Assembly (NCBI GenBank): GCA_030706685.1 | Contig: JAUZOA010000004.1 | Location: 62,001-126,000, forward strand | From: Bacteroidota bacterium | GTDB taxonomy: Bacteria; Bacteroidota; Bacteroidia; Chitinophagales; Chitinophagaceae | DNA length: 64,000 bases | Direction: 5' to 3' | Translations under genes and position numbers: made by a program | In this document: positions 9,517-18,259 of the stretch, in pieces | Layout: every line of letters begins with the position of its first letter | How positions within the stretch are numbered: the stretch's first letter is position 1 | The notes under the pieces: model-generated | What the model was told of the DNA's origin: nothing | The model's database searches: none | The model's input: only the letters and a program-made list of their open reading frames with translations

Positions 9517-11651
9517 AACGCTTCTTAGCACAATATAGCTGCTTGTTTAGCCTGTTGCCGGCATTTCAAATAGTGATGGCGCAACCCATAAACAGGAAAC
9601 AATTAGTAGAGAGACATACAATCATCAACACTAAATTTGATTCCTTGTCTTCACTTTCTGTCGGTAATGGCCGGTTTGCTTTTACGGCGGATGCTACCGG
9701 GCTGCAATCTTTCCCGGATTTTTATGCCAAAGGAGTTCCTTTGGGTACGGAAAGCGAATGGGGCTGGCATAGCTTTGTGAACAGGAATAATTACTCTTTT
9801 AATGAAACATTAAAGAATTTTAAATTGAACGGAAGGGATGTCAGTTATTCCGTTCAATTAAAAGAACCGGATAGAAATAAAAATGCGGTGAACTGGTTCA
9901 GGCAAAACCCTCATCGTCTTCAGCTTGGGAATATTGGGTTCGAGATAATAAAGAAAGACGGGGCTTTGGCAGGTGTTGGTGATATTCAAGATGTCTACCA
10001 GGCCCTGGATATGTGGACGGGTGAAATTCATTCAAAGTTTACGATAGAGGGTATTCCTGTTGATGTAATTACCTATTGCCACCAGCAGCAGGATGCCATC
10101 GCGGTCTCCGTTTCTTCCCCGCTGATCAGGGAAGGCAGGTTGCAGATTCGTTTACGGTTCCCTTACCCGACCGGCGATTGGAGAGATATTGGTAATAATT
10201 GGAATAATGAAAACAATCACCATTCATCTGTTATTTTCACGAAAAAGAACGAAGCTGTTCTGCAACATAATTTGGATACGACTACCTATTATGCCGCTTT
10301 GCAATGGAGCGGGAGCGCGGTATTGAAGGAAAAGGCCAAACATTATTTTATTCTTCTTCCTGCAGGGGCCGGTCAATTTGAATTTACTTGCCGGTTTACT
10401 GAAAACAAAAACGTTGATTTAATACCCTCTTTTGCGCAGACCAGGAGCAATAGCCAATCCAACTGGATGAAATTCTGGCAAAAGGGAGGCGCTGTTGATT
10501 TTTCCGGGAGTACGGACAAAAGAGCTTTTGAATTGGAAAGAAGAGTTGTTCTATCCCAATATTTAACCAGGATACAATGCGCAGGAGATTATCCTCCGCA
10601 AGAAACGGGATTAACCTATAATAGCTGGTATGGCAAGCCGCACCTCGAAATGCACTGGTGGCATGCTATTCATTTTGCATTATGGGGAAGAACAGAATTA
10701 CTCGAAAAGAGTTTAACATGGTATGCAAAAGTCTACGACCAGGCAAAGATGATTGCAAAACGCCAGGGTTATGATGGCGTGCGGTGGCAAAAGATGACAG
10801 ATAATAAAGGGGAGGAGAGCCCTTCGTCGGTAGGGGCTTTTCTTGTATGGCAACAACCTCATTTTATTTATTACGCCGAATTGTGTTATCGTGCGCATAA
10901 AGATGAAAAGACATTGCAGCGATACAAAGACCTGGTCTTTGCTACAGCAGACTTTATGGCGTCGTATACCTGGTACGATTCTGTTAAGCAGGAGTATATT
11001 TTGGGGAAAGGTGTGATTCCTGCGCAGGAAAGATTTAAAGCTGAAGAAACGTTTAATCCCACCTATGAATTAGTGTACTGGCATTGGGCGCTGACTATTG
11101 CCCAGCAATGGAGAGACCGGCTTCATTTATCCCGCGATAAAAAATGGGAGGAGGTGCTGGCCAAACTTTCCGCGTTGCCCCGGCAAAATGAAAGGTATTT
11201 ATTTACAGAAAGCGCGACGGATTCTTATACTAACCCTGAATATAAGACAGATCATCCGTCGGTATTGGGGGCATTCGGTATGATGCCCGGTACTTTGATG
11301 CTTGATACTTTGGTGATGAAAAATACCTTTGACTGGATCTGGAACAACTGGTCATGGAAGGATACCTGGGGCTGGGATTTTCCGATGACCGCGATGACGG
11401 CGACACGCCTGGGATTGCCGGGCAAAGCCATTGACGCATTGCTGATGCCTGTGCGAACCAATACTTATTTAAATAACGGACATAATTACCAGGATGAACG
11501 ACTTACGATCTACCTGCCCGGAAACGGGGGATTGTTATCTGCTATTGCCATGATGTGCGCGGGATATGATGGTAATACAACCATTAATCCCGGCATACCA
11601 AAAGATGGTGAATGGAAAGTGAGATGGGAAGGATTAAGGAAAATGTTTTAG
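9513..11651 (+). CDS. Secreted (alpha/alpha)6-barrel glycosidase, family uncertain (GH65/GH95-like fold)
   Basis: A 712-residue protein with a signal peptide (MKRFLAQYSCLFSLLPAFQIVMAQ). The N-terminal half looks like the beta-sandwich of clan GH-L/GH-Q enzymes. The C-terminal half is rich in aromatic helices, with segments such as GKPHLEMHWWHAIHFALWG and ETFNPTYELVYWHWAL that resemble the catalytic toroid of GH65/GH95-type proteins. I cannot assign a CAZy family. The glutamate of LEMHWW or of EETFNPTYE would be the obvious catalytic candidates. The gene overlaps the preceding GH2 by 4 bp, so it is a co-translated member of the pectin operon, perhaps removing an alpha-linked side-chain sugar. 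Confidence 0.6.
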   Translation: MKRFLAQYSCLFSLLPAFQIVMAQPINRKQLVERHTIINTKFDSLSSLSVGNGRFAFTADATGLQSFPDFYAKGVPLGTESEWGWHSFVNRNNYSFNETLKNFKLNGRDVSYSVQLKEPDRNKNAVNWFRQNPHRLQLGNIGFEIIKKDGALAGVGDIQDVYQALDMWTGEIHSKFTIEGIPVDVITYCHQQQDAIAVSVSSPLIREGRLQIRLRFPYPTGDWRDIGNNWNNENNHHSSVIFTKKNEAVLQHNLDTTTYYAALQWSGSAVLKEKAKHYFILLPAGAGQFEFTCRFTENKNVDLIPSFAQTRSNSQSNWMKFWQKGGAVDFSGSTDKRAFELERRVVLSQYLTRIQCAGDYPPQETGLTYNSWYGKPHLEMHWWHAIHFALWGRTELLEKSLTWYAKVYDQAKMIAKRQGYDGVRWQKMTDNKGEESPSSVGAFLVWQQPHFIYYAELCYRAHKDEKTLQRYKDLVFATADFMASYTWYDSVKQEYILGKGVIPAQERFKAEETFNPTYELVYWHWALTIAQQWRDRLHLSRDKKWEEVLAKLSALPRQNERYLFTESATDSYTNPEYKTDHPSVLGAFGMMPGTLMLDTLVMKNTFDWIWNNWSWKDTWGWDFPMTAMTATRLGLPGKAIDALLMPVRTNTYLNNGHNYQDERLTIYLPGNGGLLSAIAMMCAGYDGNTTINPGIPKDGEWKVRWEGLRKMF

Positions 11652-11733
11652 TTCGAATTCATTGGCCGGACCGGGATGGGTTTTACAGATGGGTACCGTG
11701 TACGTCAATTATTTATTATTAATAATATCTGCT

Positions 11734-12882
11734 ATGAAAAAAATCAGGATAATTTCCACCTTCATCTTTCTATTAGTTATTGCCGGTTGTTCTTCTGCAA
11801 AGAAAACACAAACAATAACAGGCGGTAATGAAGTATTACGGGTAATGAGACTGACGAATAAATATTTCATGGACAAATGGCCGGATGCCGGCAAGCCCAT
11901 TGTTACCAACCAGGAGAGGCCGAGTAATATCTGGACAAGGTCCGTGTATTACGAAGGGCTCATGGCATTATACAGTATTGACAAAAAGAAAGAATACTAT
12001 GAATATGCTTTGCAATGGGGTGAAAAGCACGGCTGGGGACTTCGTGGAGGCGCCAATACAAGGAATGCCGACAACCAAAGCTGTGGTCAAACCTATATTG
12101 ATATGTATTTGCTGGGCGACAAACAACATCCCGAATGGGTAAAAGATATAAAAGCGTCGGTCGACCTTATGATGGCCACTAATAAAGTGGATGACTGGAA
12201 CTGGATTGATGCCATACAGATGGCTATGCCCGTATTTGTCAAACTGGGCAACCTCTACCAGGATACAAGTTATTTCGGGAGAATGTACGGGATGTATGCT
12301 TTTACAAAGTATAAGCACGGGGGAAACGGCTTATACAACCCGGTTGATAAACTCTGGTGGCGCGACAAGGATTTTGTTCCTCCTTACAAAGAACCTAATG
12401 GTAAAAATTGCTATTGGAGCCGGGGTAATGGATGGGTAGTAGCGGCTTTGTCAAGAATATTATCGGCCTTACCCAAAACGGATCCTCATTATAGCGAGTA
12501 TTTGCAGGATTATAAAGATATGCTGTCAGCATTGTTGCCGCTACAGCGTGAAGACGGGTATTGGAATGTCAGCTTGCATGACCCGGATCATTTTGGAGGA
12601 AAGGAGCTTTCGGGAACATCCTTATTTGTATATGGAATGGCCTGGGGGATCAATAATAATGTTATTGATAAGAAAATTTATTTACCCGTTGTTCAAAAAG
12701 CATGGAATGCATTAGCAAGGGAATGTGTTCGTTCCGACGGATCTCTTGGCTATGTGCAGGGCACAGGGAAGGAGCCGAAGGACGGGCAACCTGTTTCTTA
12801 TGACCATATACCCGATTTCGAAGATTATGGTTTGGGGTGTTTTTTATTGGCGGGGAGCGAAGTATTTAAGTTAAAAAACTGA
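11734..12882 (+). CDS. Unsaturated rhamnogalacturonyl hydrolase (GH105, YteR/YesR-like), lipoprotein
   Basis: The ATG at 11734 gives a lipoprotein signal (VIAGC, Cys19); an earlier ATG at 11662 adds a non-conserved tail. A 382-residue (alpha/alpha)6 barrel with family signatures: RNADNQSCGQTY (D113), WNWIDAIQMAMPVF (D159), LWWRD and YWSRGNGWVV. GH105 enzymes hydrate and release the unsaturated uronic acid left at the non-reducing end after lyase action on rhamnogalacturonan or homogalacturonan. This is the last gene of the pectin operon, and its lipid anchor places it in the periplasm or outer membrane. Confidence 0.92.
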   Translation: MKKIRIISTFIFLLVIAGCSSAKKTQTITGGNEVLRVMRLTNKYFMDKWPDAGKPIVTNQERPSNIWTRSVYYEGLMALYSIDKKKEYYEYALQWGEKHGWGLRGGANTRNADNQSCGQTYIDMYLLGDKQHPEWVKDIKASVDLMMATNKVDDWNWIDAIQMAMPVFVKLGNLYQDTSYFGRMYGMYAFTKYKHGGNGLYNPVDKLWWRDKDFVPPYKEPNGKNCYWSRGNGWVVAALSRILSALPKTDPHYSEYLQDYKDMLSALLPLQREDGYWNVSLHDPDHFGGKELSGTSLFVYGMAWGINNNVIDKKIYLPVVQKAWNALARECVRSDGSLGYVQGTGKEPKDGQPVSYDHIPDFEDYGLGCFLLAGSEVFKLKN

Positions 12883-12899
12883 AGTCTTTAACCACTGAA

Positions 12900-12911
12900 T
12901 GATAATAATCA
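12900..12911. promoter_or_regulatory. Candidate CRP/FNR-type palindrome TGATAATAATCA
   Basis: A perfect match to TGAY-N4-RTCA in the gap between the GH105 gene and the lipoprotein gene, 78 bp before the chosen start. No convincing TAnnTTTG box occurs at the distances seen in the other promoters, so this copy is weaker than the rest. Confidence 0.4.
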
Positions 12912-12989
12912 TAGCCAAGAATAATCCATATCACTGTTTAATCTCCTTTATTGCCGGAACTTGCTTTTTCACCCGTAATAAAAAAGGCA

Positions 12990-13622
12990 ATGAGATCAAT
13001 CCTCCTTTTTTTATGCATCTTAATTGCTTCCGGATGCCGGTCACCCCGTATTACGACAGCCTGGAAGGCAGATCACGCTGCCCCTTTAAAATACAGTAAG
13101 ATTGTTGTAGTGGGGATAACTAAAGGGGGAGATGATTCGCTGAGAGTGCAGGTGGAGAGATACTTTGCCCTTGCTCTTAACAACCTCGGCTATAAAGCGG
13201 TTTCCGCAGTCGTTGAATTTGGCCCGAAAGGATTAGCCAATCTTGGGGAAGTGGATACTTACAGGAAACTTTGTAACGATGGAATTGATGTGGTAATGAC
13301 TTTCGCGTTGATTGACGGGAATAAGGAACCCCGGCAAAAATATCGTAAGATTTATGGCTATCCCAGCAATTATTATTACAACCGTATCTGGAACTATAAG
13401 AACATACTGGCCGACATGACCGGGGATAATAACACCGGCGACCGCTATTTCTGGGAAAGCATCTTATTTAACCTGAACACGCTGGAAGCTGAGTGTACCA
13501 TACAAACAAGATCATTCAAGGATATCAGGCTGGCGAAAAGGACACATGAATTTCAAATGCAGGTCATACAAAAAATGATCAGGGAAAAGGTATTGGAAAA
13601 ACAACCACCTAAACCATTCTAG
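12990..13622 (+). CDS. Conserved lipoprotein of unknown function (DUF4136-like appearance)
   Basis: The ATG at 12990 gives a classical lipoprotein signal, MRSILLFLCILIASGC; the earlier ATG at 12951 would place a charged segment ahead of it. The mature part begins with TTAWKADHA and continues with KIVVVGITKGGDDSLRVQVERYFALALNNLG, a pattern also seen in small Bacteroidota envelope lipoproteins. The function is unknown. It is the first gene after the pectin operon and a TGAY-N4-RTCA palindrome lies upstream, so it may be the left edge of the stress island. Confidence 0.7.
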   Translation: MRSILLFLCILIASGCRSPRITTAWKADHAAPLKYSKIVVVGITKGGDDSLRVQVERYFALALNNLGYKAVSAVVEFGPKGLANLGEVDTYRKLCNDGIDVVMTFALIDGNKEPRQKYRKIYGYPSNYYYNRIWNYKNILADMTGDNNTGDRYFWESILFNLNTLEAECTIQTRSFKDIRLAKRTHEFQMQVIQKMIREKVLEKQPPKPF

Positions 13623-13703
13623 TAGTGAGTAGTGAGTGGTGAGTGGTCAGTGGTCAGTGGTGAATGGTGAGTAGCTGTTCCCACTTATTTACTCACCACT
13701 CAC
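13622..13703 (+). repeat. Low-complexity GTGAGTGGTGA repeat with inverted copy
   Basis: Tandem variants of GTGAGTGG/GTCAGTGG/GTGAATGG run from the stop codon of the lipoprotein gene to about 13673. A perfect 13-bp inverted match, GTGAGTGGTGAGT (13632-13644) with ACTCACCACTCAC (13691-13703), could fold into a long-loop hairpin. No T-run follows, so it is not a typical terminator. Related wording occurs at 5681-5706. Confidence 0.6.
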
Positions 13704-13713
13704 ATCACCCGTC

Positions 13714-13757
13714 TGACCAATATCATAAGACTTCCTGCCCCTTGTCAGTTTAGTTTG
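13714..13757 (+). promoter_or_regulatory. CRP/FNR-type site plus -7 box for the first Usp gene
   Basis: Palindrome TGACCAATATCA at 13714-13725 and a -7-like box TTAGTTTG at 13750-13757 (5 of 6 fixed positions of TAnnTTTG). Site centre to box start is 30.5 bp, the class II-like spacing repeated across this island. Confidence 0.65.
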
Positions 13758-13797
13758 CTATTAAGAGGAATAGCTTAGCAGTGTAAAAAACACGTAT

Positions 13798-14622
13798 ATG
13801 AAAAAGATACTTCTCGCGTTTGACGGAAGTCATTTTTCAGAAGGAGCCATTGAATTTGCCAATCGGCTGAATAAGATCAACCCCGTCTTACTTACAGGCG
13901 CATTTCTTCCGCAAACGGATCTTGCCAATTTATGGAGTTATTCCGGGGGTGGCCTGGTGGGACATGAGTTTATTCCCCTGGTAGAACCGGGCGACGCGGA
14001 CATAGTTCAGAAAAATATCAAACGTTTTGAGTCCTATTGCGCCAGTAACGAAATTGAATTCAGGGTGCATAAAGACTATTTTGATTTTGCCCTTCCGGAA
14101 CTAAAAAAGGAAACCAGGTTTGCAGACCTGATGATCATCAGCAGCGAAACCTTCTATAAAAGTGCCGGTACCGATGAGCCCAATGATTATCTTAAGGAAG
14201 CGTTGCACGGTGTAGAATGCCCGGTAATAGTAGTTCCTGAAAAATTTGAATACCCGGTAAATAATATCCTCGCTTATGATGGCAGCGAATCATCCGTATA
14301 TGCTATCAAGCAGTTTGCTTACCTGTTGCCGGAGCTGACAGGTAATGAAACGACATTAGTATATATAAAAGAAAGTGAAGAAGGATTGCCGGATGAATCG
14401 AATATCGAGGAACTGGCGGCAAGGCATTACAGCCATTTGACCATCTTCCGCTTTGACGCCGATCGTAAAAGATATTTCAATAATTGGCTGCTGGAGAAAA
14501 AAGGAGCTATCCTGGTAAGCGGAGCTTTTGGCCGGTCGGGATTTTCAAGATTATTTCATAAAAGCTTTGCAGCAAATGTGATCAGGGACCACCAGGTGCC
14601 GGTCTTTATTGCGCATAAATGA
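13798..14622 (+). CDS. Universal stress protein, tandem UspA domains
   Basis: A 274-residue protein made of two Usp domains (about 1-145 and 150-274); the first starts MKKILLAFDGSHFSEGAIEFA. The second domain ends with SGAFGRSGFSRLFHKS, a degenerate form of the G-2x-G-9x-G(S/T) ATP motif in which the third glycine is replaced. Usp proteins act in the cytoplasm in growth arrest, redox and starvation survival. It has its own CRP/FNR-like promoter and a terminator directly downstream, so it is probably monocistronic. Three further paralogues lie in the next 6 kb. Confidence 0.92.
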   Translation: MKKILLAFDGSHFSEGAIEFANRLNKINPVLLTGAFLPQTDLANLWSYSGGGLVGHEFIPLVEPGDADIVQKNIKRFESYCASNEIEFRVHKDYFDFALPELKKETRFADLMIISSETFYKSAGTDEPNDYLKEALHGVECPVIVVPEKFEYPVNNILAYDGSESSVYAIKQFAYLLPELTGNETTLVYIKESEEGLPDESNIEELAARHYSHLTIFRFDADRKRYFNNWLLEKKGAILVSGAFGRSGFSRLFHKSFAANVIRDHQVPVFIAHK

Positions 14623-14642
14623 TTTCATGTATATGGGAGCTT

Positions 14643-14668
14643 AAAAAGCTGGCTTTGGCCGGCTTTTT
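14643..14668 (+). terminator. Rho-independent terminator after the first Usp gene
   Basis: Stem AAAAAGCTGGC (14643-14653) pairs with GCCGGCTTTTT (14658-14668) with one G-U pair and a 4-nt loop, and ends in a T-rich tract. It starts 20 bp after the stop codon. Confidence 0.85.
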
Positions 14669-14672
14669 TATT

Positions 14673-14738
14673 TGATAATGATCATTGGAACCGCTAACTG
14701 TCATCATTGAAAAACGACAACCGGGGGTGATAGCTTTG
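14673..14738 (+). promoter_or_regulatory. Tandem CRP/FNR-type sites and -7 box for the Usp2 operon
   Basis: Perfect palindrome TGATAATGATCA at 14673-14684, 52.5 bp (centre to box start) upstream of an exact -7 box TAGCTTTG at 14731-14738. A one-mismatch copy, TAACTGTCATCA (14695-14706), sits at the 30.5-bp position. Start codon at 14752, giving a short leader. Confidence 0.75.
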
Positions 14739-14751
14739 ATAAAACTTTTTT

Positions 14752-15591
14752 ATGGAAAAGATATTACTGGCTATTGACGGGATGAACCTCGATATCCCGG
14801 CATTGGATTTCGCCTGCTATCTCGGAAAATTGACTAATTCAAAGGTTACGGGTGTATTCCTGGAAAACCTTGTAACCGAAGAGCGGCCTATCCTGAAGAG
14901 TGCGCAGGGTGTAAAATACATTGATTGGGCATTAGATGAAAATTCTGAAGAATACCTGGTAAAGAAAAAAACGATAGAGCAAAATATTACCTTATTCAAA
15001 GATGCCTGTGAAACAAGATCGACCGGGTATGCCCTGCATCGTGACCGTGGCGTGCCGGCCAGGGAAATCATCAGGGAGAGCCGTTTTGCAGATGTATTGG
15101 TTATTGACGCAGCTACTTCTTTCAATAAAAGATATGAAGGATCGCCTACTGAGTTTGTAAAAGATATACTGAAAGATGCAGAATGCCCTGTGATTATCGC
15201 TCCTGAAAGTTTTGACAGTATTGATGAAATTGTTTTTGCGTATAACGGGAGCCAATCATCTGTGTTTGCTGTTAAGCAGTTCACTTACCTTTTCCCCCGG
15301 CTGAACAATAAAAAAGTTACCATCATCCAGGTAAACGAGAAGGGGGAGTGGAACGATGAGGATAAATACAATTTTAAAGAGTGGTTGAAAGATCATTATA
15401 CATCCATCAATTTCGAAGTGTTGAAAGGTGACACGGATTCGGAAATGCTGGCCTACCTGCTCAAGAGGAAAAATGTTTTCGTAGTCATGGGAGCTTATGG
15501 CAGGTCGGCTGTATCGAAATTCTTTAAGCATAGCCGGGCGGATGTTCTCATTAAAACTATTTCTCAACCCATATTTATTTCTCATTATTAA
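14752..15591 (+). CDS. Universal stress protein, tandem UspA domains (second paralogue)
   Basis: A 279-residue two-domain Usp (MEKILLAIDGMNLDIPALDFA at the start; second domain from about residue 150, FAYNGSQSSVFAVKQFTYLFP). The C-terminal GAYGRSAVSKFFKHS keeps the first two glycines of the nucleotide motif but not the third. It heads an apparent operon with Usp3, DUF1003 and DUF457 genes (gaps of 32, 1 and 12 bp). Likely regulated by the tandem CRP/FNR-type sites just upstream. Confidence 0.92.
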   Translation: MEKILLAIDGMNLDIPALDFACYLGKLTNSKVTGVFLENLVTEERPILKSAQGVKYIDWALDENSEEYLVKKKTIEQNITLFKDACETRSTGYALHRDRGVPAREIIRESRFADVLVIDAATSFNKRYEGSPTEFVKDILKDAECPVIIAPESFDSIDEIVFAYNGSQSSVFAVKQFTYLFPRLNNKKVTIIQVNEKGEWNDEDKYNFKEWLKDHYTSINFEVLKGDTDSEMLAYLLKRKNVFVVMGAYGRSAVSKFFKHSRADVLIKTISQPIFISHY

Positions 15592-15623
15592 TCCCGGTTG
15601 CAACTGGATAAAAAATATGTTTT

Positions 15624-16466
15624 ATGAAAAAGGTAATAGCAGCTTTTGACGGACTTAAGTTTTCTGAAAGCGCGAAAGAATATGCCATCCAGGTCGCCAA
15701 ACAAGGTAAGGTACATCTCGTTGGTGTTTTTTTGGATGATTTTACTTACCATAGTTACAAAGTGTATGATCTTATCAGGGAAGAAGGAGAGCATTTCGAG
15801 CCTAAACAAAAACGGTTGGAGAAAAAAGACGCGGAAACCAGGGCCCTGGCTGTTAAAAGCTTTGAAACCGCCTGCCAGGAGGCCGGCATAGAGTATACGG
15901 TGCATCACGACCCGAGCATCGCCATCCAGGAATTGCTGCACGAAAGTATTTATGCGGATATTTTGATCATTGACAGTACCGAAACGCTCACACATTATAC
16001 GGAAAAAGTGCCTACGCGTTTTATCCGCGACCTGCTTTCCAATGTGCAATGCCCCGTCCTGGTAGTACCGCATCTATACAAACCTATCAGCAAACTTATC
16101 CTGTTGTATGATGGGGAGCCCTCGTCAGTTTATGCCGTTAAGATGTTCAGTTATACACTCTCTTCTTTTAAAGAGCATCCTGCAGAAGTGGTATCTGTAA
16201 AGCCTGTCAAAGAGTCCCTGCATCTCCCGGATAATAAGTTGATGAAGGAATTCATGAAAAGACATTTCCCTAAAGCTACCTTTACGGTGTTAAAAGGACT
16301 GGCGGAAACTGAAATTGAGGATTACCTGGAAAAGCAAACGGACAGTCCGCTGGTAGTGCTGGGTGCTTACCAGCGGGGAATGGTCTCCCGCTGGTTCCGG
16401 GCAAGTATGGCCGATGTATTGATGAAAGATCTGAAGCTTCCGCTGTTCATCGCCCATAATAAGTAA
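15624..16466 (+). CDS. Universal stress protein, tandem UspA domains (third paralogue)
   Basis: A 280-residue two-domain Usp. Each half keeps the Usp core (KKVIAAFDGLKFSESAKEYA; LLYDGEPSSVYAVKMFSYTL), but the C-terminal motif reads GAYQRGMVSRWFRAS, losing the second glycine. It may therefore be a non-ATP-binding type. It lies 32 bp after Usp2 with no promoter of its own visible, and 1 bp before the DUF1003 gene. Confidence 0.92.
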   Translation: MKKVIAAFDGLKFSESAKEYAIQVAKQGKVHLVGVFLDDFTYHSYKVYDLIREEGEHFEPKQKRLEKKDAETRALAVKSFETACQEAGIEYTVHHDPSIAIQELLHESIYADILIIDSTETLTHYTEKVPTRFIRDLLSNVQCPVLVVPHLYKPISKLILLYDGEPSSVYAVKMFSYTLSSFKEHPAEVVSVKPVKESLHLPDNKLMKEFMKRHFPKATFTVLKGLAETEIEDYLEKQTDSPLVVLGAYQRGMVSRWFRASMADVLMKDLKLPLFIAHNK

Positions 16467-16467
16467 A

Positions 16468-17010
16468 ATGGAAAGAGAAAAATTACAACAACTTCTTGCT
16501 ACTGAAAACGAACAATTACAGAAGCTGAATGAGATCGTTGTCAAAGCAGTAGAGGAGCAAAAACTATTATCCCAAAAACTCTATGATTTTGAAGACAAGA
16601 ATCCACCTTTCAGCAGCAAGGTGGCGGATAATGTTGCCTCTTTTGGCGGAAGCTGGAAATTTATCGTTGCCTTCGCTTTTTTTATGATGCTGTGGATGGT
16701 GATCAATGTGTATCTTTTACAAAAACCATTTGATCCTTTTCCCTTTATACTGCTTAATTTGTTATTGTCGGCGTTGGCGGCGGTACAGGCTCCCATTATC
16801 ATGATGAGCCAGAACCGAAAAGAAGAAAAAGACCGGCAACGCGCTATCAATGATTATCTTGTAAACCTGAAAGCCGAGATCGAAGTCCGTAATCTCCACC
16901 AGAAAATAGACCTCCTGATGTCGGAACAGATGCAAACACTTTTTGAAATACAGAAAGAACAGGTGGAACTGATGGAAGAAATAAAGCTGTTTATGAAAAA
17001 CCGTCAATAA
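16468..17010 (+). CDS. DUF1003 inner-membrane protein
   Basis: A 180-residue protein. An N-terminal amphipathic segment is followed by two closely spaced membrane helices (WKFIVAFAFFMMLWMVINVYL and PFILLNLLLSALAAVQAPIIM), then the highly charged QNRKEEKDRQRAINDYLVN and a coiled-coil tail. This layout is the DUF1003 signature. The family's role is not established; members are often linked with stress or ion-homeostasis genes. It begins 1 bp after the Usp3 stop, so it is probably translationally coupled. Confidence 0.9.
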   Translation: MEREKLQQLLATENEQLQKLNEIVVKAVEEQKLLSQKLYDFEDKNPPFSSKVADNVASFGGSWKFIVAFAFFMMLWMVINVYLLQKPFDPFPFILLNLLLSALAAVQAPIIMMSQNRKEEKDRQRAINDYLVNLKAEIEVRNLHQKIDLLMSEQMQTLFEIQKEQVELMEEIKLFMKNRQ

Positions 17011-17022
17011 TAGTAAAAGGGT

Positions 17023-18033
17023 ATGGACTCACTTACACATATAGCTCTTGGTGCCTGTGTAGGCGAGGCTTTTTTTGAACGGGGATTCGGGAAAAAAGCA
17101 TTGTTCTGGGGCGCTTTGGCACAAAGTGTTCCCGATGTGGATTTCCTGTCGGGTTTATGGATGAACACTTCCGACAACCTGCTTGCCCATCGCGGTTTTA
17201 CTCATTCGATCACTTTTACCTTACTCATTATTCCCGTGCTCGCCCTGACTGCTGAACGTATACACCGGCCTCATAATATTTCGCTGAAGACCTGGATATT
17301 GTTTTTTTCTATTGATATCTTTTTGCACATTTTTATTGATGGGTTTAATAACTATGGAGTTGGCTGGTTCGAACCTTTTAGTCACCTGCGGTTCTCCTTT
17401 AATGCCATCTATGTGGCCGATCCTTTCTTTTCGCTCTGGCCGGGCATTGCTTTTCTTATGTTGCTGGTATTGAAACAGTATCATGCCAGGCGCGGATTCT
17501 GGTGGAAATTCGGTGTGATTCTGCCGTTCCTGTATCTCGGGTACTGCACATTTAATAAAATAAACATCAACAATGATGTCAAAGAAATTTTGAAAAAGCA
17601 GCATATTGCCTATTCCAGGTATTTCACTACCCCTGCGCCTTTGCAAAACTGGCTGTGGTATGTCGTGGCCGGAAACGATAGTGGTTATTATGTCGGGTTC
17701 CGGTCGGTATTTGACAGTAAAAAAGAAATCAGCTTTCAGTATTTCCCGCGTAATGATTCCCTGCTCAAGCCGGTCAGCGATCATGAAGACCTGCAAAAAT
17801 TAATTCGTTTCTCCCGGCAATTTTATACGGTCGAAGAATGGGGCGATACGCTTGTATTCAATGACCTTCGATTTGGCCAGATTATTGGATGGGCTAATCC
17901 CAGGGAAAAATTTGTGTTCCATTATTACCTGCAACACGAAGGCGCAAACAAACTGGTTGTCCAGCGCGGGCGTTTTGCAAAATGGGACTGGGAGGTGGTG
18001 AAAGCATTGTGTAAGAGGATCAAAGGCAACTAG
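17023..18033 (+). CDS. Membrane-bound metal-dependent hydrolase, YdjM/DUF457 family
   Basis: A 336-residue protein with the family N-terminus MDSLTHIALGACVGEAFFE, then PDVDFLSG and HRGFTHS, which supply the His/Asp residues typical of YdjM-type predicted metal-dependent hydrolases. About four to five membrane helices fill residues 65-185; the C-terminal 150 residues are soluble. It is the last gene of the Usp2-Usp3-DUF1003 operon. E. coli YdjM is under LexA control, but no LexA-type site was seen here. Substrate unknown. Confidence 0.88.
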   Translation: MDSLTHIALGACVGEAFFERGFGKKALFWGALAQSVPDVDFLSGLWMNTSDNLLAHRGFTHSITFTLLIIPVLALTAERIHRPHNISLKTWILFFSIDIFLHIFIDGFNNYGVGWFEPFSHLRFSFNAIYVADPFFSLWPGIAFLMLLVLKQYHARRGFWWKFGVILPFLYLGYCTFNKININNDVKEILKKQHIAYSRYFTTPAPLQNWLWYVVAGNDSGYYVGFRSVFDSKKEISFQYFPRNDSLLKPVSDHEDLQKLIRFSRQFYTVEEWGDTLVFNDLRFGQIIGWANPREKFVFHYYLQHEGANKLVVQRGRFAKWDWEVVKALCKRIKGN

Positions 18034-18198
18034 TGCTATTGTAATCACGGGCTAATAACCTATACGCCTGAAATTCCTGTAACCGCCGGGGCTCCACCTG
18101 AAGTATTTTCTTTTCCTGTTTAAGGATCGCGCAATGTATTAACTTGCCGAAAGCAACTACACGGGGGACTGGTGAATGACTACAATCAAAGCATACTG

Positions 18199-18241
18199 TG
18201 ACCCCTATCATGTTCTCCCGCAATGTGTATGGATATATTTG
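18199..18241 (+). promoter_or_regulatory. CRP/FNR-type site plus -7 box for the baeRF gene
   Basis: Palindrome TGACCCCTATCA (18199-18210) and an exact -7 box TATATTTG (18234-18241); centre to box start is 29.5 bp. It lies inside the N-terminal extension that a start at 18176 would require, which argues for a start at 18260. Confidence 0.75.
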
Positions 18242-18259
18242 GTATATAAACGACGGTGT

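Noticed and set aside
1-12882. SusC/SusD pair or sugar-sensing regulator in the pectin locus
   Set aside because: No TonB-dependent receptor, SusD-like lipoprotein, HTCS or ECF sigma factor is encoded in this stretch; they would have to lie to the left of the window.
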